Source: Lytechinus variegatus (taxonomy: Eukaryota; Echinodermata; Echinoidea; Temnopleuroida; Toxopneustidae). Taken from it: 64,000 bases of DNA. Under the pieces are notes generated by a model, which made no database searches, was not told the origin of the DNA, and saw only the letters and a program-made list of their open reading frames with translations. Location of the stretch: assembly GCF_018143015.1 (NCBI RefSeq), contig NC_054743.1, positions 31,087,934-31,151,933 of the forward strand, in the 5' to 3' direction. Numbering within the stretch: position 1 is the first letter of the stretch; each line of letters starts with the position of its first letter. The translations under genes were made by a program, and so were the position numbers. Positions 10,701 to 20,646 of the stretch are shown in pieces.

Positions 10701-13345
10701 ATGCCCCGCAGATTCGTCGTTATATTATCGATTCTATTGTACTCTAACAAATGATCTTGGCATGAAAATTTAGCTCAAAATATGCTCTTTCATCTTATTA
10801 TAATTTCTAAAACAGGTACGGGTAGGAAAAGATTTAACCATGGAAGAAAAACAGACATACTTAAAATGACCAATCTCCAACTTCCTCCGTTTGTAATTTT
10901 GTTGAGTCAATTCAGATTGCAACGTATTTGGTATGTATGCAAAGGGGATCATCTCAGAAGTTCAACCATACATAAAAGACGTACATCAGGAATCCGTACG
11001 AAGAGATATGGATGTTAGAAGAACAGCAAGTCGTGTTTCAATTTTGAAAAAAAAACTGAGCTCGGGGGAAGTTATGTGGGAGAACGTTGTTTACGGCAGT
11101 GCCTCGCAGGGTCCTTCAAAAAATCTCTGACCTCAGATTTTACGAGGGGGCTTATCGCGTTATGTAAGCGTGCTCTAACTTTGGCCTGGCGGCTCGCCGA
11201 TTGATGTTAGATATCGTTCCTTCGCCCGAAGGAAGCAATAACAAAGGATTAACAGAGGAATTGGAAGATGGTTCTCCTTCTCTGTTAGCTCCATGGTTTA
11301 AACAACCAGAAAGCTAATATAAGGCCAAGTAAAAAAAGAAAGTAGTTGATCGTCCTCGCGCGCATCTATTTTGGCCGCCGCATGGAAATTTTTGATATTT
11401 ACTATTTTCAAAAATTGGCTAAAAAAAAAAAAAAAAAAAAAAAAAAAATCGTGATGTTCCTTTTTTGATGTTCCCTTTTTCATTGCAGCATCAATTTTCT
11501 TGATATTTACTATTTTTATGGCTGCTGAATAGCGAAAAAAATCACAAAATTGGCGAGCGATTTGCTCTCATTTGCTTTGGGATCTCTCTCGCAACTTCAA
11601 AAACAATTGCAAAGTCCGATATCGCCGTAACTGCAAGAAAGAAAAAAATTCTGATTTGGTTTTCTATTAGAATTTTGAAGATACCATCATAAATTAGCAA
11701 GAAAATAAAGTTTGCAAACTCGGGGAAGATCACGGATTTCTTCATTTTTAGTGCATTTTCGGGGACCCCGCTTCTTGAATCTGAACTAATCCGTCGCGTG
11801 CTTTGGAAATATGGCGCAGAAAAATCAATTTTAGTGACGTAAATTTGTATTTCGGCGGGTTTTTTGTACTTTTTTGGTGAGTGATAGCACCTATACTTCG
11901 ATGTGTGTTACGGTGATTGACTGTGCTTGTTGTGACTCTGTTGGGTAATGCATGACTTGTGTGCTGGGATGATGTTATTGACTGTGCTGGCGCAACATGT
12001 GAATTTTGAAATCAATTGAGTTTTCTAACGTCAGCAGGCACTAGGCAGTGCATTGAATATTCAAAAAATAATTTCAAGTGGGTTATTCTTTATGAAGATT
12101 GAAAATCATTAATGGGATTCCAAGAAGTGCCAATTCTGTTCAAATTTGATAAACTTTATTCTTCCTTGAGCTATTCAATTTGATGGAAAATTGTAAAACT
12201 AAAAATTAGTTAGTAAATATATCTAACACTTAGAGTTACAAACATGAAATAATAAACATTATGTGAACAATTAAAAATTAATTCAATCATCATTTAACAT
12301 TTGATATCAATTAGAAAATGAATAAAAATTGAACAGTATATACAAGCAGCTGGAAAACTGCGATGCGAAACCATGCCCAGAGCTAAAAAGAGATTGGCTC
12401 TGGAAAACTAAACATGGCTCCATGGTAAAAATGAAAATGACCCCACTTCCATGCTTTTTTTACCTTTACAATAGATATATATATAGGCCTATATTAATAT
12501 AGAATAATGTTTAAATCATTCACTTGACATGAACGTTTTGTTTTACAATACAGTACCGGTATACATCAGTATAAATACATCAATAGATTTTTATCGCATA
12601 ATACATTTTCCATAGATTTCCAATCAATTGTATGTATGCATACATTTCTACTCATTTATTATTAATATTAAGCATGCATCGATCACATATTTCGAGCTTG
12701 ACATGGCCTGACAACCATTAGAATAAAAAATAGCAAAAAAAATAGTAAATAGTAAGGACCTCCCTCATCATTGATGTCAAAAATGGGCCGAGAAAATGCC
12801 TCCTTGTTTTTAAAAAAATAGTAAGATAGCAAATAGTAAGGACCTCCCTCATCACCGCTCTCAAAAAACCCGGACGATCAACTACTTTCTTTTTTTACTT
12901 GGCCTAACCATGTTTCAATTCAAATACCACAGGAGCTCATGGAGCTAGGAGGTTTAAACTTTAAACAAACAAAAATAAGTGTAGTTTTCTTTCTTTTTCA
13001 GTCTTCGGCTTGAAAATCAAGACCGTTTCTCTGCATTCGCCTGACCAACTTGACTAGCACTGCGGCTAGGCGCTAGCGAGCTCCTGAATACCGCCGGCCG
13101 GCCCGATACATACAGGGTCAGTTGGCAAACGTGAACAAGGAATTCCTTGACAACGGAAAGACGATCGATAATTACTACCACCTACACACCAATAAATCAA
13201 ATCATCAAATTGAACTCACAGGTACATGCAATCATTATCTATTCTTTCACAACCTCGGATAATTCTGGAGAGGAATAATACTCACTTTAGCTCCATCTTT
13301 CAGCATTTGGGCAAAGCCCGGTGCACGAGGTATGTTCATCGCCAT
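1638..13345 (-). CDS. CCT8: T-complex protein 1 subunit theta (CCT8), 5' portion; five coding exons
   Basis: Chaperonin subunit of the cytosolic TRiC/CCT double ring, which folds actin, tubulin and other clients using ATP. Exons (minus strand, in order): 13286-13345, 4833-5003, 3815-3946, 2353-2422 and 1638-1766, giving residues 1-187. All four junctions are in phase with GT-AG borders. The theta paralogue is indicated by the start MAMNIPRAPGFAQMLKDGAK, by TNDAATILRELE in place of the usual TNDGATIL, by EVGDGTNF in place of GDGTT, and by RTSVMSKQYGNEDFLAKMIAQAC. ATG context is favourable (A at -3, G at +4). The last visible exon ends in mid-codon at a GTAAGT donor, so the apical domain and C-terminus lie beyond the left edge. 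Intron 1 is about 8.3 kb and holds most of the repeats of this region. Identity is very secure by comparison with remembered CCT8 sequences. Confidence 0.95.
2353..2422 (-). CDS. CCT8: CCT8 coding exon 4 (residues 122-144)
   Basis: 70 bp, starts in phase 0 after acceptor TTCTTAG and leaves one base (G) for the next codon at donor GTATTG. Encodes GLSPTEVIEGFEVALKKTLE, an equatorial helix of the theta subunit. Confidence 0.92.
2617..3134. mobile_element. piggyBac-type MITE, 518 bp, flanked by TTAA
   Basis: Terminal inverted repeats CCCTTTGAACC (2617-2627) and GGTTCAAAGGG (3124-3134) are perfect over 11 bp and directly flanked by TTAA on both sides (2613-2616, 3135-3138). TTAA duplication and CCC ends are the hallmark of piggyBac transposons. 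A sub-terminal palindrome TAGGCCGG-TATT-CCGGCCTA lies at the right end (3103-3122). No transposase is encoded, so this is a non-autonomous copy inside CCT8 intron 3. Confidence 0.8.
3815..3946 (-). CDS. CCT8: CCT8 coding exon 3 (residues 78-121)
   Basis: 44 codons, phase 0 at both ends, acceptor TTGCAG and donor GTAAGC. Carries the ATPase motif region MEQEVGDGTNFVMVFAGALL; Asn in GDGTN is the theta-type residue. Confidence 0.95.
4000..4460. repeat. Diverged 'GTTTCATAA...CTGTTTGTAA' inverted-repeat modules in CCT8 intron 2
   Basis: Two similar blocks start with cagtttcataaggctgtttg (4011) and gcgtttcatgaacctgtttg (4269), and an inverse-like block (aaacagctttatgaacta) lies near 4433. The same style of repeat recurs at 50330-50530. 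Boundaries are approximate. Confidence 0.45.
4833..5003 (-). CDS. CCT8: CCT8 coding exon 2 (residues 21-77)
   Basis: 57 codons, phase 0 at both ends, acceptor TTCAG and donor GTAATG. Equatorial domain: FQGLEEAIYRNIGACKEL, then the nucleotide-pocket stretch AYGPSGMNKMVIN and the theta-type TNDAATIL motif. Confidence 0.95.
5385..5545. repeat. Palindromic element built of CAATTAC / GTAATTG words
   Basis: The words aattaca, gtaattg and attacatt alternate on both strands across about 160 bp, so the stretch can fold back on itself. Lies in CCT8 intron 1. One of several motif-rich palindromes in this window. Confidence 0.55.
6300..7040. repeat. Tandem array, about 200-bp unit, with GATTTAAATC palindromes
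   Basis: The block 'attgaaacatgtacaaatgattgacaa' and its variants recur near 6399, 6615 and 6815, with a partial copy near 7005. Each is followed by an AT-rich stretch with aaatagaaa and cataa(c/a)atg(a/g)at-like text and then by ttcataagcggtt in the later units. The left end is packed with the palindrome GATTTAAATC. About 3.5 diverged units in CCT8 intron 1. Confidence 0.65.
7060..8120. other. CCT8 intron 1 sequence without recognised feature
   Basis: Mixed single-copy-looking sequence. A local run of gagac/gtctcc alternations at 7945-8045 (tctccaatattgg, ggagactgtctc) can form small hairpins. No exon seen. Confidence 0.4.
8195..9340. repeat. Purine-rich (GGAAAGAA-type) tract with higher-order repeat
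   Basis: The plus strand is almost all A and G for over 1.1 kb. A conserved pyrimidine-containing cassette (tttccgtcattatttgaaatga at 8367, tttccgtcattctttgaaatga at 8738) recurs at about 370 bp, with related cassettes (tccttt/cattctttg) at 8504 and 8876. Long open frames on the minus strand here are low-complexity Phe/Ser/Leu artefacts. Confidence 0.8.
9760..10220. repeat. Second purine-rich tract, a diverged duplicate of 8960-9440
   Basis: The order of text is the same as in 8960-9440: aaagaatgaaagaaagga, then gagagggaggaaa, then a run ending in caaacaaaaaa, then caaaaatcataatga and ggtgttttt, then tagaaatgag. This indicates a direct duplication of about 450 bp with roughly 800 bp spacing. 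Confidence 0.65.
11322..12905. mobile_element. Terminal-inverted-repeat element with perfect 34-bp ends
   Basis: Bases 11322-11355 (AGGCCAAGTAAAAAAAGAAA...) are the exact reverse complement of 12872-12905. The 1584-bp interior holds a long A-run (11420-11448), repeated atatttactattttt text on the left and a duplicated atagtaaggacctccctcatca block on the right (about 12750 and 12835). No transposase is visible. Superfamily unknown; a target duplication is not evident. Confidence 0.7.
13286..13345 (-). CDS. CCT8: CCT8 coding exon 1 (residues 1-20)
   Basis: Starts at the ATG at 13345-13343 and ends in phase 0 at donor GTGAGTAT (13285 downward). Encodes the short N-terminal segment that precedes the equatorial domain; PRAPGFAQMLK matches the theta subunit start. 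Confidence 0.93.
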
Positions 13346-13720
13346 GTTGAACTTCGGATGTACATGTAGTTAGATGAGATAGATGTCTCGACAGCCGTTT
13401 TCTTGTACAATTTTATTATTACAAATCATTGGTTTCATTTTTTACAAGTGCATGTTTTAGAGATAAATCCTTTTCATTTATAGTAGCAATACTGCCTGAA
13501 GTTTCAATTCTGTAAAAAAAATCTATAATTAAAAAGCAAATAAAACGTGACTAACTTTTACGTCAAATGACAACACTCGATGAACATGAAGGAGGAAACA
13601 ACTGGAGAAAGACTATTTGCAAAAGCATGTTCTAGAAAAAAGTGAGTCACGGGAGTCAGTCACTGATCTCTAGAGATCAGTGGAGTCAGTCAGCTCCTGC
13701 AGCTAATATGGGGGTGTCGA
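13346..13720 (-). promoter_or_regulatory. Probable CCT8 5' UTR and promoter region
   Basis: Immediately upstream of the CCT8 ATG. Contains one heat-shock-factor half-palindrome TTCTAGAA (13630-13637) and a perfect 22-bp palindrome around CTCTAGAG (13661-13682). CCT genes are known HSF1 targets in other animals; the role here is inferred and no TATA box or start site is identified. Confidence 0.35.
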
Positions 13721-13780
13721 TCCATTTTTCAGATTGGGGTGGGGCAAAATCATGAATCAACGATCAAATCAATGACCAGT

Positions 13781-14652
13781 GGCGTAACTACGGGGATGTA
13801 AAATAATTAGAAAGTTATGACATTTCAAACTAAGTTTCGCTTATTTTTAACAAAATAGTTACATGAACGAGCCAGTTACATCCAAATGAGAGAGTCGATG
13901 ATGTCACTCACTCACTATTCCTTTTGTTTTTTATTTTTTGAATTATACAATATTTCAATTTATACGAATTTGATTATTAGGACCTCCTTGCCTGAAGCAC
14001 AAAATGTTAAAATAATGAAATTCCACGTGTTCATGGAGGAATGAAACTTTGTTTCACATGACAATGACGAGAAAATCAAAATATTTCATATTTCATATAA
14101 TAAAATAGAAAAGAAATGAGTGAGTGATGTCATCAGTTCCCTCATTTGCATACCGACCGAGATGTGCATAACTGTTTTGTGAAATGAAGCGAAACTTTAA
14201 AATGTCATAGTTTTCTTATTTTACATCCGATTTTGATGAAATTTTCAGTGTTATGCTTGTTGAATTTTTCTCTTTTTATTCAAATCAAGTTTTTGTTGGG
14301 GTGGACTTGTCCTTTAAGCAGCTTTTTACCATATATACTGCGCCTCTTGTTTTTTGCTCTTCACGCTACTGCCGCAATGTTCACAGTGGCCTACAAACCA
14401 CAAAAAACGAATAGAAAGAGAGAAGAGTAAAATTTATTATTATCTGGATATCATGTTAAGATCTATCAAATATTTGATTGCTCGTTCGCTTCGCTCGCAC
14501 CTATTTTTTTCATTAAAGATAAATTCTGCCTGATAAGCATTGTCTGGACCTCTATCGTCGCCTATTACACCATTATGCCTGTTCATAATGAACGGGACAA
14601 TTTTGGCTCTTCCCCCCCCCCCCCTGGAAACCGACCCCTGTTACGGCGCTGT
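13781..14652. mobile_element. DNA-transposon-like element, ends CAGTGGCGTAAC / GTTACGGCGCTG, containing a hairpin element
   Basis: Left end CAGTGGCGTAACTACGGGG and right end (read on the other strand) CAGCGCCGTAACAGGGGTC form matching inverted ends. Nested inside (about 13797-14325) is a left-truncated copy of the 600-bp hairpin element also at 36831-37431, ending in ttggggtggacttgtccttt. No coding capacity. Confidence 0.55.
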
Positions 14653-14918
14653 ATACATTTATGTTTTTTTTTAATTCTCACTTGCTCATTACATAATCGC
14701 AAAGAACTTACATTTTCACCAACATAATGACCTTGTTGTTTCACTAAAAATCATTAAGAATAAAATGTCATTTTCTTATTATTTTTCCTTGTCCAAATTT
14801 GCTGAAATGTAGGCATCTGCTTTATTTACGCCGACAATTTTGATCACATCGCTCGATCTTTGCTTCCCTAGACATTTGGTATCGAATTAGTAATTGAGAG
14901 CGTAGCAAGCGAGGAATA

Positions 14919-14937
14919 TATATATATATATATATAC
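14919..14937. repeat. (TA)n microsatellite
   Basis: Short simple repeat of TA dinucleotides in the CCT8-SLC5A7 intergenic DNA. Confidence 0.85.
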
Positions 14938-15058
14938 TATTCGGTGGCGCATTTATAAGTATATCATGTATAATAGAGAAGAAAATAAACACGCCGCAGT
15001 CTCGCAATGAGAGAAAAATACAAAAAAAAATACTGTGTCCCTTTTGTTTTATTACTTG

Positions 15059-17073
15059 GCATGCTGGGCCCCGTCTTACAAAGAGTAATGATTGATCCGA
15101 TCAACCGCAAGTATATGGAAATCCATCAATGTCATAATATTTCTTCAGGAAGTATGCATAATTTCATTTTTAAACAAAAAGTAGCACACTGAATATTCAA
15201 TAAAACTATGAACAGATGAATGAATGAATATACATTATATCTAGAAAATGTTTTGAACTTGTGTTTTAGATGTTGATGTTGCTGACTTTCCATATTTGTG
15301 ATAGATTGGATCATGGGTGTCGATCACGGGGGGGGGGGATGGGGGGGATATATCCCCCCCAATATTTCAAGTGGGGGGGATGGCCTGTATTATCATCCCC
15401 CCCAATAATTTAGGGTAGAAAAATTATAATAATGATGATGAAAAAATGAAAAGTTTGATCATGATGATTATAGTATGCCATCAATCAGTTTGTTTCCCTC
15501 GCAATTTGTGTATATTGCTATTAAATGAAAACATTCTTTTTCAGGACTATTAAACAGATTGGTGGAGGTTCAAGATGAAAAAGAATTAAATGTTTATGTA
15601 TCTGATATTTTTAACACATGACATAAAAGGACCCCAACGAAAATCAACTTTTGTTGATAGGGTGTTCCATCCCACCAGTGGTGAATAAATTATTTTAAAT
15701 AAATCATTAACTGAAAAGGGTGGAAAAATAAACGGGAGTAAAAGCATGAAAAGGGTGGCAAGATAAATAAAGGAATGACGGTAAGCCCGATGGCGCACGA
15801 GAAGCCACACAGGTTGTAATTTGTGCTAGTCTTAATTGGTCCGAATCTGCATTTTATTATCATGCATTAAGAAGAATAAAGATATTGCCAGTCAGGTTAG
15901 ATTTAAAGGAGAAGTTGAATACACAGAGGCGTCGATCCTGGGTGGGGGGGGGGGCAGGGGGCGATCGCCCCACCAATGAAAATATTGGGGGGGCAAACAT
16001 ATCGTTTTGCCCCCCCCCCAATAATTCCGCATGTGCAACTAAAGAATAAAATAAGATTGTAATGCTACACTGAAATCAGCAAGCGAGATTGAGATACCAA
16101 CTCGATTTTGATTTAAAATCGTGCTCAAAATGTCTGCTTTTCAGACTGGAATATAAAAATTTCAGCTCGCGCTTCGCGCTCGCATCATGTACCAAATCCC
16201 ATACTTTTCATGATTATATAGGTGAATATAATGTCCAGTTTTCAATTCTAAACCTCAAAAGAACTTTGATTTTGCAATAATCTTTTGTTGGATATAATAA
16301 TATATCTTCCATGAAAGTGTCCTTTTTTCCAGATCAAAATATCAAAATTTTCAGCTGGCGCTCGCATCTATTGTTCTTCTAGATACCCATCTTAATCAGT
16401 GGTACCAAAAATGCTTAGAATATCAAGCTTTCAGGTCAGAATATAAAGAAATTTCAGCTCGCTCTCTTGTGAGATACATGTATCGACCCTCCTCATGAGT
16501 TACTACAAACAAACCTAAACAGGTACATTTTTCCTGTTTTCACGACATACTAAAAAAATTTAGCTCGCGCTTTGCGCTCGCATTGTTGGTGAAGGTGAGA
16601 TATCATATGTGTCTCTTTCTCATGAGTTATATATATATATATATATATATATTGTGATCGAGCGCCTTTGGAACGTTGATTCATAATTTGGCCCCTCCCC
16701 GTCTGAAAAATGGATCGACGCCCCTGTGTATACATCATGCTCAATAAACAGATCACTATGTACATGGTCCAGTCAATTTTTGTCATTTTTTTCTCGGTAT
16801 GAGTTTAGAATAGGCTTACTTGTAACACAAATTGAATTTCAAAAAAAAATTATACAAGTATAGTACACTACAACAATGAAGGAATTTCCAAGAACACCAT
16901 GCATATCATCCACTCCCAAATGTCCTAACTTGTGATTTTAGAGGGGGTAATGTTAAAATATCCCCATCCACAAGAACATTTGTGTCAATCATCCCCCCCA
17001 ACCAAGAATACCGATCGACACCCATGGATTGGATCGATCATATAATCGTTGTAAGACGAGGCCCTAACATGCC
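15059..17073. mobile_element. Nested inverted-repeat elements; inner copy 15312-17026 with CATGGGTGTCGATC ends
   Basis: Outer inverted ends: ggcatgctgggccccgtctt near 15058 pairs with the reverse complement of gtaagacgaggccctaacatgcc at 17051-17073. Inner ends CATGGGTGTCGATC (15312-15325) and its exact reverse complement (17013-17026) enclose G-run and C-run blocks (15330-15410, 15940-16020). They also enclose four diverged units carrying aatttcagctcgcgcttcgcgctcg-like text (16160, 16350, 16455, 16560). Non-autonomous; no transposase seen. Confidence 0.6.
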
Positions 17074-17480
17074 GGGCTTCTCTGAATCAAACAGCGTCTA
17101 AATGCATAATAGCGAGCGAAGGGAGCCAAAAAAAATAAGCACCGTCATTGGAAAAGCTTAAATTCGTCAGAAAAATGAAAATAAAACCGTCCAAATATTG
17201 ATCAAACGACTGCTGACAACTTATTATATACCTTATTCTGTTCGACTATAATTATGTTGAAATATCAACATGTACAACAAGGAAACAGAAAGAAATGAAA
17301 GCAAGTAGAAAATAAGAAAAAGTGTACAGGGGGTGTCTTTTTTTCTCATTCGTCCTGTCGTTTTCCTTAATTTCCTCTTAACTAATCCTCCCTCTTCTCT
17401 TTTTTTTTTAGTATGCATTTTCGAATATACGAAAAAGTTTGATTGTGGGGTGTCAGTCCCTTCTGCACACTCACATACCC

Positions 17481-17620
17481 CAGGGGCCGCGGAACGATTT
17501 TCAAAGTGGGGTGCGGGGGGGACTGACCATGCAAAAAATCATAACCGTATTGTCATTTTTACGCTTTTGGACACGGGGGGGGGTGGCTGAACCCCCCCCC
17601 CCCCGCTTCCGCGGCCCCTG
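17481..17620. mobile_element. 140-bp MITE-like element with CAGGGGCCGCGGAA ends
   Basis: Left end CAGGGGCCGCGGAA (17481-17494) and right end TTCCGCGGCCCCTG (17607-17620) are perfect 14-bp inverted repeats around a G-run and a C-run. Too short to code. Confidence 0.65.
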
Positions 17621-18849
17621 CACTCACCCTCACCCACACACACGCATATGCATACGCACCCATGCCCAGGCGACACCCCTGACATAACAAACAGCAATGT
17701 TTTTTTATTTAGAGTATGGATTCCGACAATAACCAACGAAATAAATAGCTACAATAAGACTGCTCGTAGTTTCTGCAGTGTGTATACGGGTGTATGCCAA
17801 ATCATGTCCTGCTGGGTTTCAATATTATGTGCATCATATAATTTGATTTTTTTTTAAACTTCATTTTTCTTGTATTTTTTCTGCAGTATACTAAGCTCCG
17901 GCCGCCTCCTTAAAATCCACTAGATCATTTTTGTCTCTCGCGACGTCACAGGAGGCTGAAATAAGCATAGCAATACACCAAACAATGCAATTTGCCATAA
18001 CTATGATCCATTGCTAACAATTACAAGTCACAATACCACCTCACAAGCCATAATTAATAGCAATTTGAATGGTTGCGATGTAGGTCCTTGTTTAGTGTTT
18101 AGTGTAGTTTAGTTTACTCCAACAATGTTGTAGAACTAAGCCTGTTCATCGATCAAAGTAGAATGAATATATTGCTACTCTCCTGTGGTTTTGTTTGAAG
18201 ACTTGTGATTTTTAGAAATGGCGCATAGATGTGTCAAGTTGCATATTTCTGCCTCATGTGACATTACAAGAGGCAAAAAAAATGACATATTGGATTTAAT
18301 GGGGAGGGGTTTAGTATACTGCAGGTATCAATGCTAGAAAAATGAAATGAAAAATATTGAAATCATATGATGCACATCTAAACTCAAGAGGTAATGATTA
18401 GTGAAGTAGTGACTCGTACACATTAACTGAAGATAACTTACATTATATGTCAGGGGACCTTTATTATACAGTGTAGGCCTACCCAACTTTCGATGTGCAT
18501 AGTTTTCATCAGGATAATCTATCAAACATTAAAAATTAAAGACAATACTTTAGTTTCTTAAATTGGGTGTGAAGATATTTCAATAAGATATAATATACAT
18601 TATAATGGTACTGGGGAGCCATTCTTTACGCTAGACTTCATAGCTGGGCACCACTTCGTACAAAGGTAAGCAAGGTCCTGAGTTACAATTAGGCCTATAA
18701 TGGCTCTCATATAAGCACTATCATCATAGAACAAGTGGAGCGCCTCTGGCAGCCTCGCCCGAATTATACGCCGTTTAATATAGCAGAAATGCTATATTAA
18801 ACTATTGAATAAAGATTAAAAAAAAACACAATTCATATGATAGTAAAAT

Positions 18850-19390
18850 AATACGTTCATCGACCCTACATGACATTTGACCTTGGTCATGTGACCGGAA
18901 ACTCACACAGGATGTTTGCTGATACTTTATTGCTCTTATATCCAAGTTTCATGAACTAGATCCATAAACTTTTACAGTTATGATGGCAATTCAACTAATA
19001 CCTTAACATTGCCAAAGTTCGTTGACCCAAGATGACCTTTGACTTGACATTCAGACGGGATATTTTGTGTTATACCATTATGTCAAAGTTTCATTGAACT
19101 AGATCAATAGAATTTCAAAGTTATGATGACATTTCAAAAAACCTAACCTTGGTTAAGATTTCGATGTTGATTTCCCCAACATGGTCTAAGTTCATTGACC
19201 CTAAATGACCCTTGTTCTTAGTTATGTGACCTGAAATTCCAGCAAAATGCTCAGTAATACGTGATTAACCTTATGCCCAAGTTTCATCAACTGGGTCTAT
19301 ACATTATATCATTTTAGATTACATTTCCAAAACTTAAACTTTAATGTTGACGACGTCACCGCCGTCGCCGCGGAAAAGCGGCGTCTATGC
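18850..19390. repeat. Tandem 'TGACCTTGG...ATGTGACC' array, about 165-175-bp unit
   Basis: Three diverged units begin at about 18857 (cgaccctacatgaca), 19019 (gttgacccaagatgacc) and 19195 (ttgaccctaaatgaccc), each followed by a caagtttcat/caaagtttcatt block. The same core word (tgacctttgacctt) occurs in the separate array at 33344-34022. Confidence 0.65.
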
Positions 19391-19404
19391 CGGCGGGACA
19401 AAAA

Positions 19405-19850
19405 TGAATATTTATATAGCTGTATTTATAAAGCACTTTTTGCCTGAGGATAAAGAGCCCTGCTATCATTACCCCGGCTTTAGCTCGAGCTACCATCACC
19501 GGCGCTCCGTGCATACAAGAAAATAATCCTACCGGTGGACCGTTTCATGAAAGTTGAAAGCACTGTAAGATGGTCTTTCTCTGACAGTTACCATAGTAAC
19601 AGTCGGTGGCCAAAGCTTCTCAGCCAATCAAAAGCAAGGATTTCACTGAAATAGTCAGCACTAACACTTTTGTCAGTGTTGACAACTTTTATGAAACACC
19701 CCCAGGTACCCATTCACCTCTCCTTGGTCGAGTGCAACACAGTGCGGATAAATTTCTTGCTGAAGGAAAACACGCCATGGTTAGGATTTAAACCCACGAA
19801 ACTCTGTTTGAAAGGTAAGAGTCAGAACCACTAGACCACGACGCGCCCGC
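19405..19850. mobile_element. SINE-like repeat with 'CGGCTTTAGCTCGAGCT' module; GTTTCATGAAA element inserted
   Basis: Shares ordered blocks with 34565-34800 and 46575-46800: aagcactttttgcctgagga, cggctttagctcgagct, acccattcacctc, agtgcggataaat and ggttaggatttaaaccc. The last block, read on the minus strand, resembles a degenerate tRNA B box. A GTTTCATGAAA palindromic element (about 19543-19692) interrupts the middle. Confidence 0.5.
19543..19692. mobile_element. GTTTCATGAAA...TTTATGAAAC palindromic MITE, copy 1
   Basis: Ends gtttcatgaaag and cttttatgaaac are inverted. The interior has the family block gttaccatagtaacag...cagccaatcaaaa. Other copies lie at 25690-25830, 44195-44330 and 60560-60715. 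Confidence 0.55.
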
Positions 19851-20080
19851 AAAGTCATAGCAAAATACTATTTAAAGGATCGAGTCACAAGTAACATCAC
19901 CATTTATTCACTGTCACTAATCCATTTAATTTTTAAGATGATATAATTTGAGATCTTATGGTAATACCGAGGTCTCCTGTATACTTATCTGCATATAACT
20001 ATACAGGAGACTAGAATCATGGCAATAAATTGACACGTCATACAAAGTGAAAAAAGGAATAGCGCGTTTTTTAAGCCTGT

Positions 20081-20249
20081 CACTCTAACAAAAAACAAAG
20101 CTTAACATTTTCTGTAATTGTTTAATTTTTTTAAACAACGTGTTTAATAATTTTAAACACTTGTTTAAAAAGTGTAAACAGCAGTTGTTTTAAACAGAGT
20201 GACGGGCTTAAACAACGTGATTAACATTTTAAACAGTATTTTTACAGTG
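20081..20249. repeat. Palindromic element of GTTTAAA words, CACTGTAAAAA-type end
   Basis: Starts CACTCTAACAAAAAAC and ends (other strand) CACTGTAAAAATACTG. The interior repeats gtttaaa/tttaaac on both strands, and ttaagcctgtcactct near 20071 pairs with agagtgacgggcttaa near 20197. Located just downstream of SLC5A7. Confidence 0.55.
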
Positions 20250-20302
20250 TACATGAATGCAAAGCAATTCTCTCATTGGAGAAAAAAAATTCAGACTAAC
20301 TT

Positions 20303-20308
20303 TTTATT
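20303..20308 (-). terminator. Candidate poly(A) signal AATAAA for SLC5A7
   Basis: AATAAA on the minus strand about 340 bases after the SLC5A7 stop codon. Position is plausible for a short 3' UTR, but no transcript evidence is available. Confidence 0.3.
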
Positions 20309-20646
20309 GTGCAAATTTCCGTCATTTGCCGCAACCTTTTTATATAGGACATATAAAAATCTACATGTTTAGAGACCCCTTCCTCATTAGTGGGCCACCA
20401 CTTTTTTTTCTTTTGTAAATCTCGAAAAATATAAATTTCATGATTTTAAGGGAAAACAATTTCAATATCAACTGGCGGCCGTTTTGAAAAAAAGAAAGAA
20501 AAGGGCTGTCCATTTTTCAAAATGGCAGGACGCTAAACATTTTTTTTTGTCCAATCTATAGTCACAATAACCCAATAATTAGATTAATTAACTACGTGCA
20601 AATAAGTCTAATAAGAAGATTATTAACAAAAGAGAATAGATCAGAG

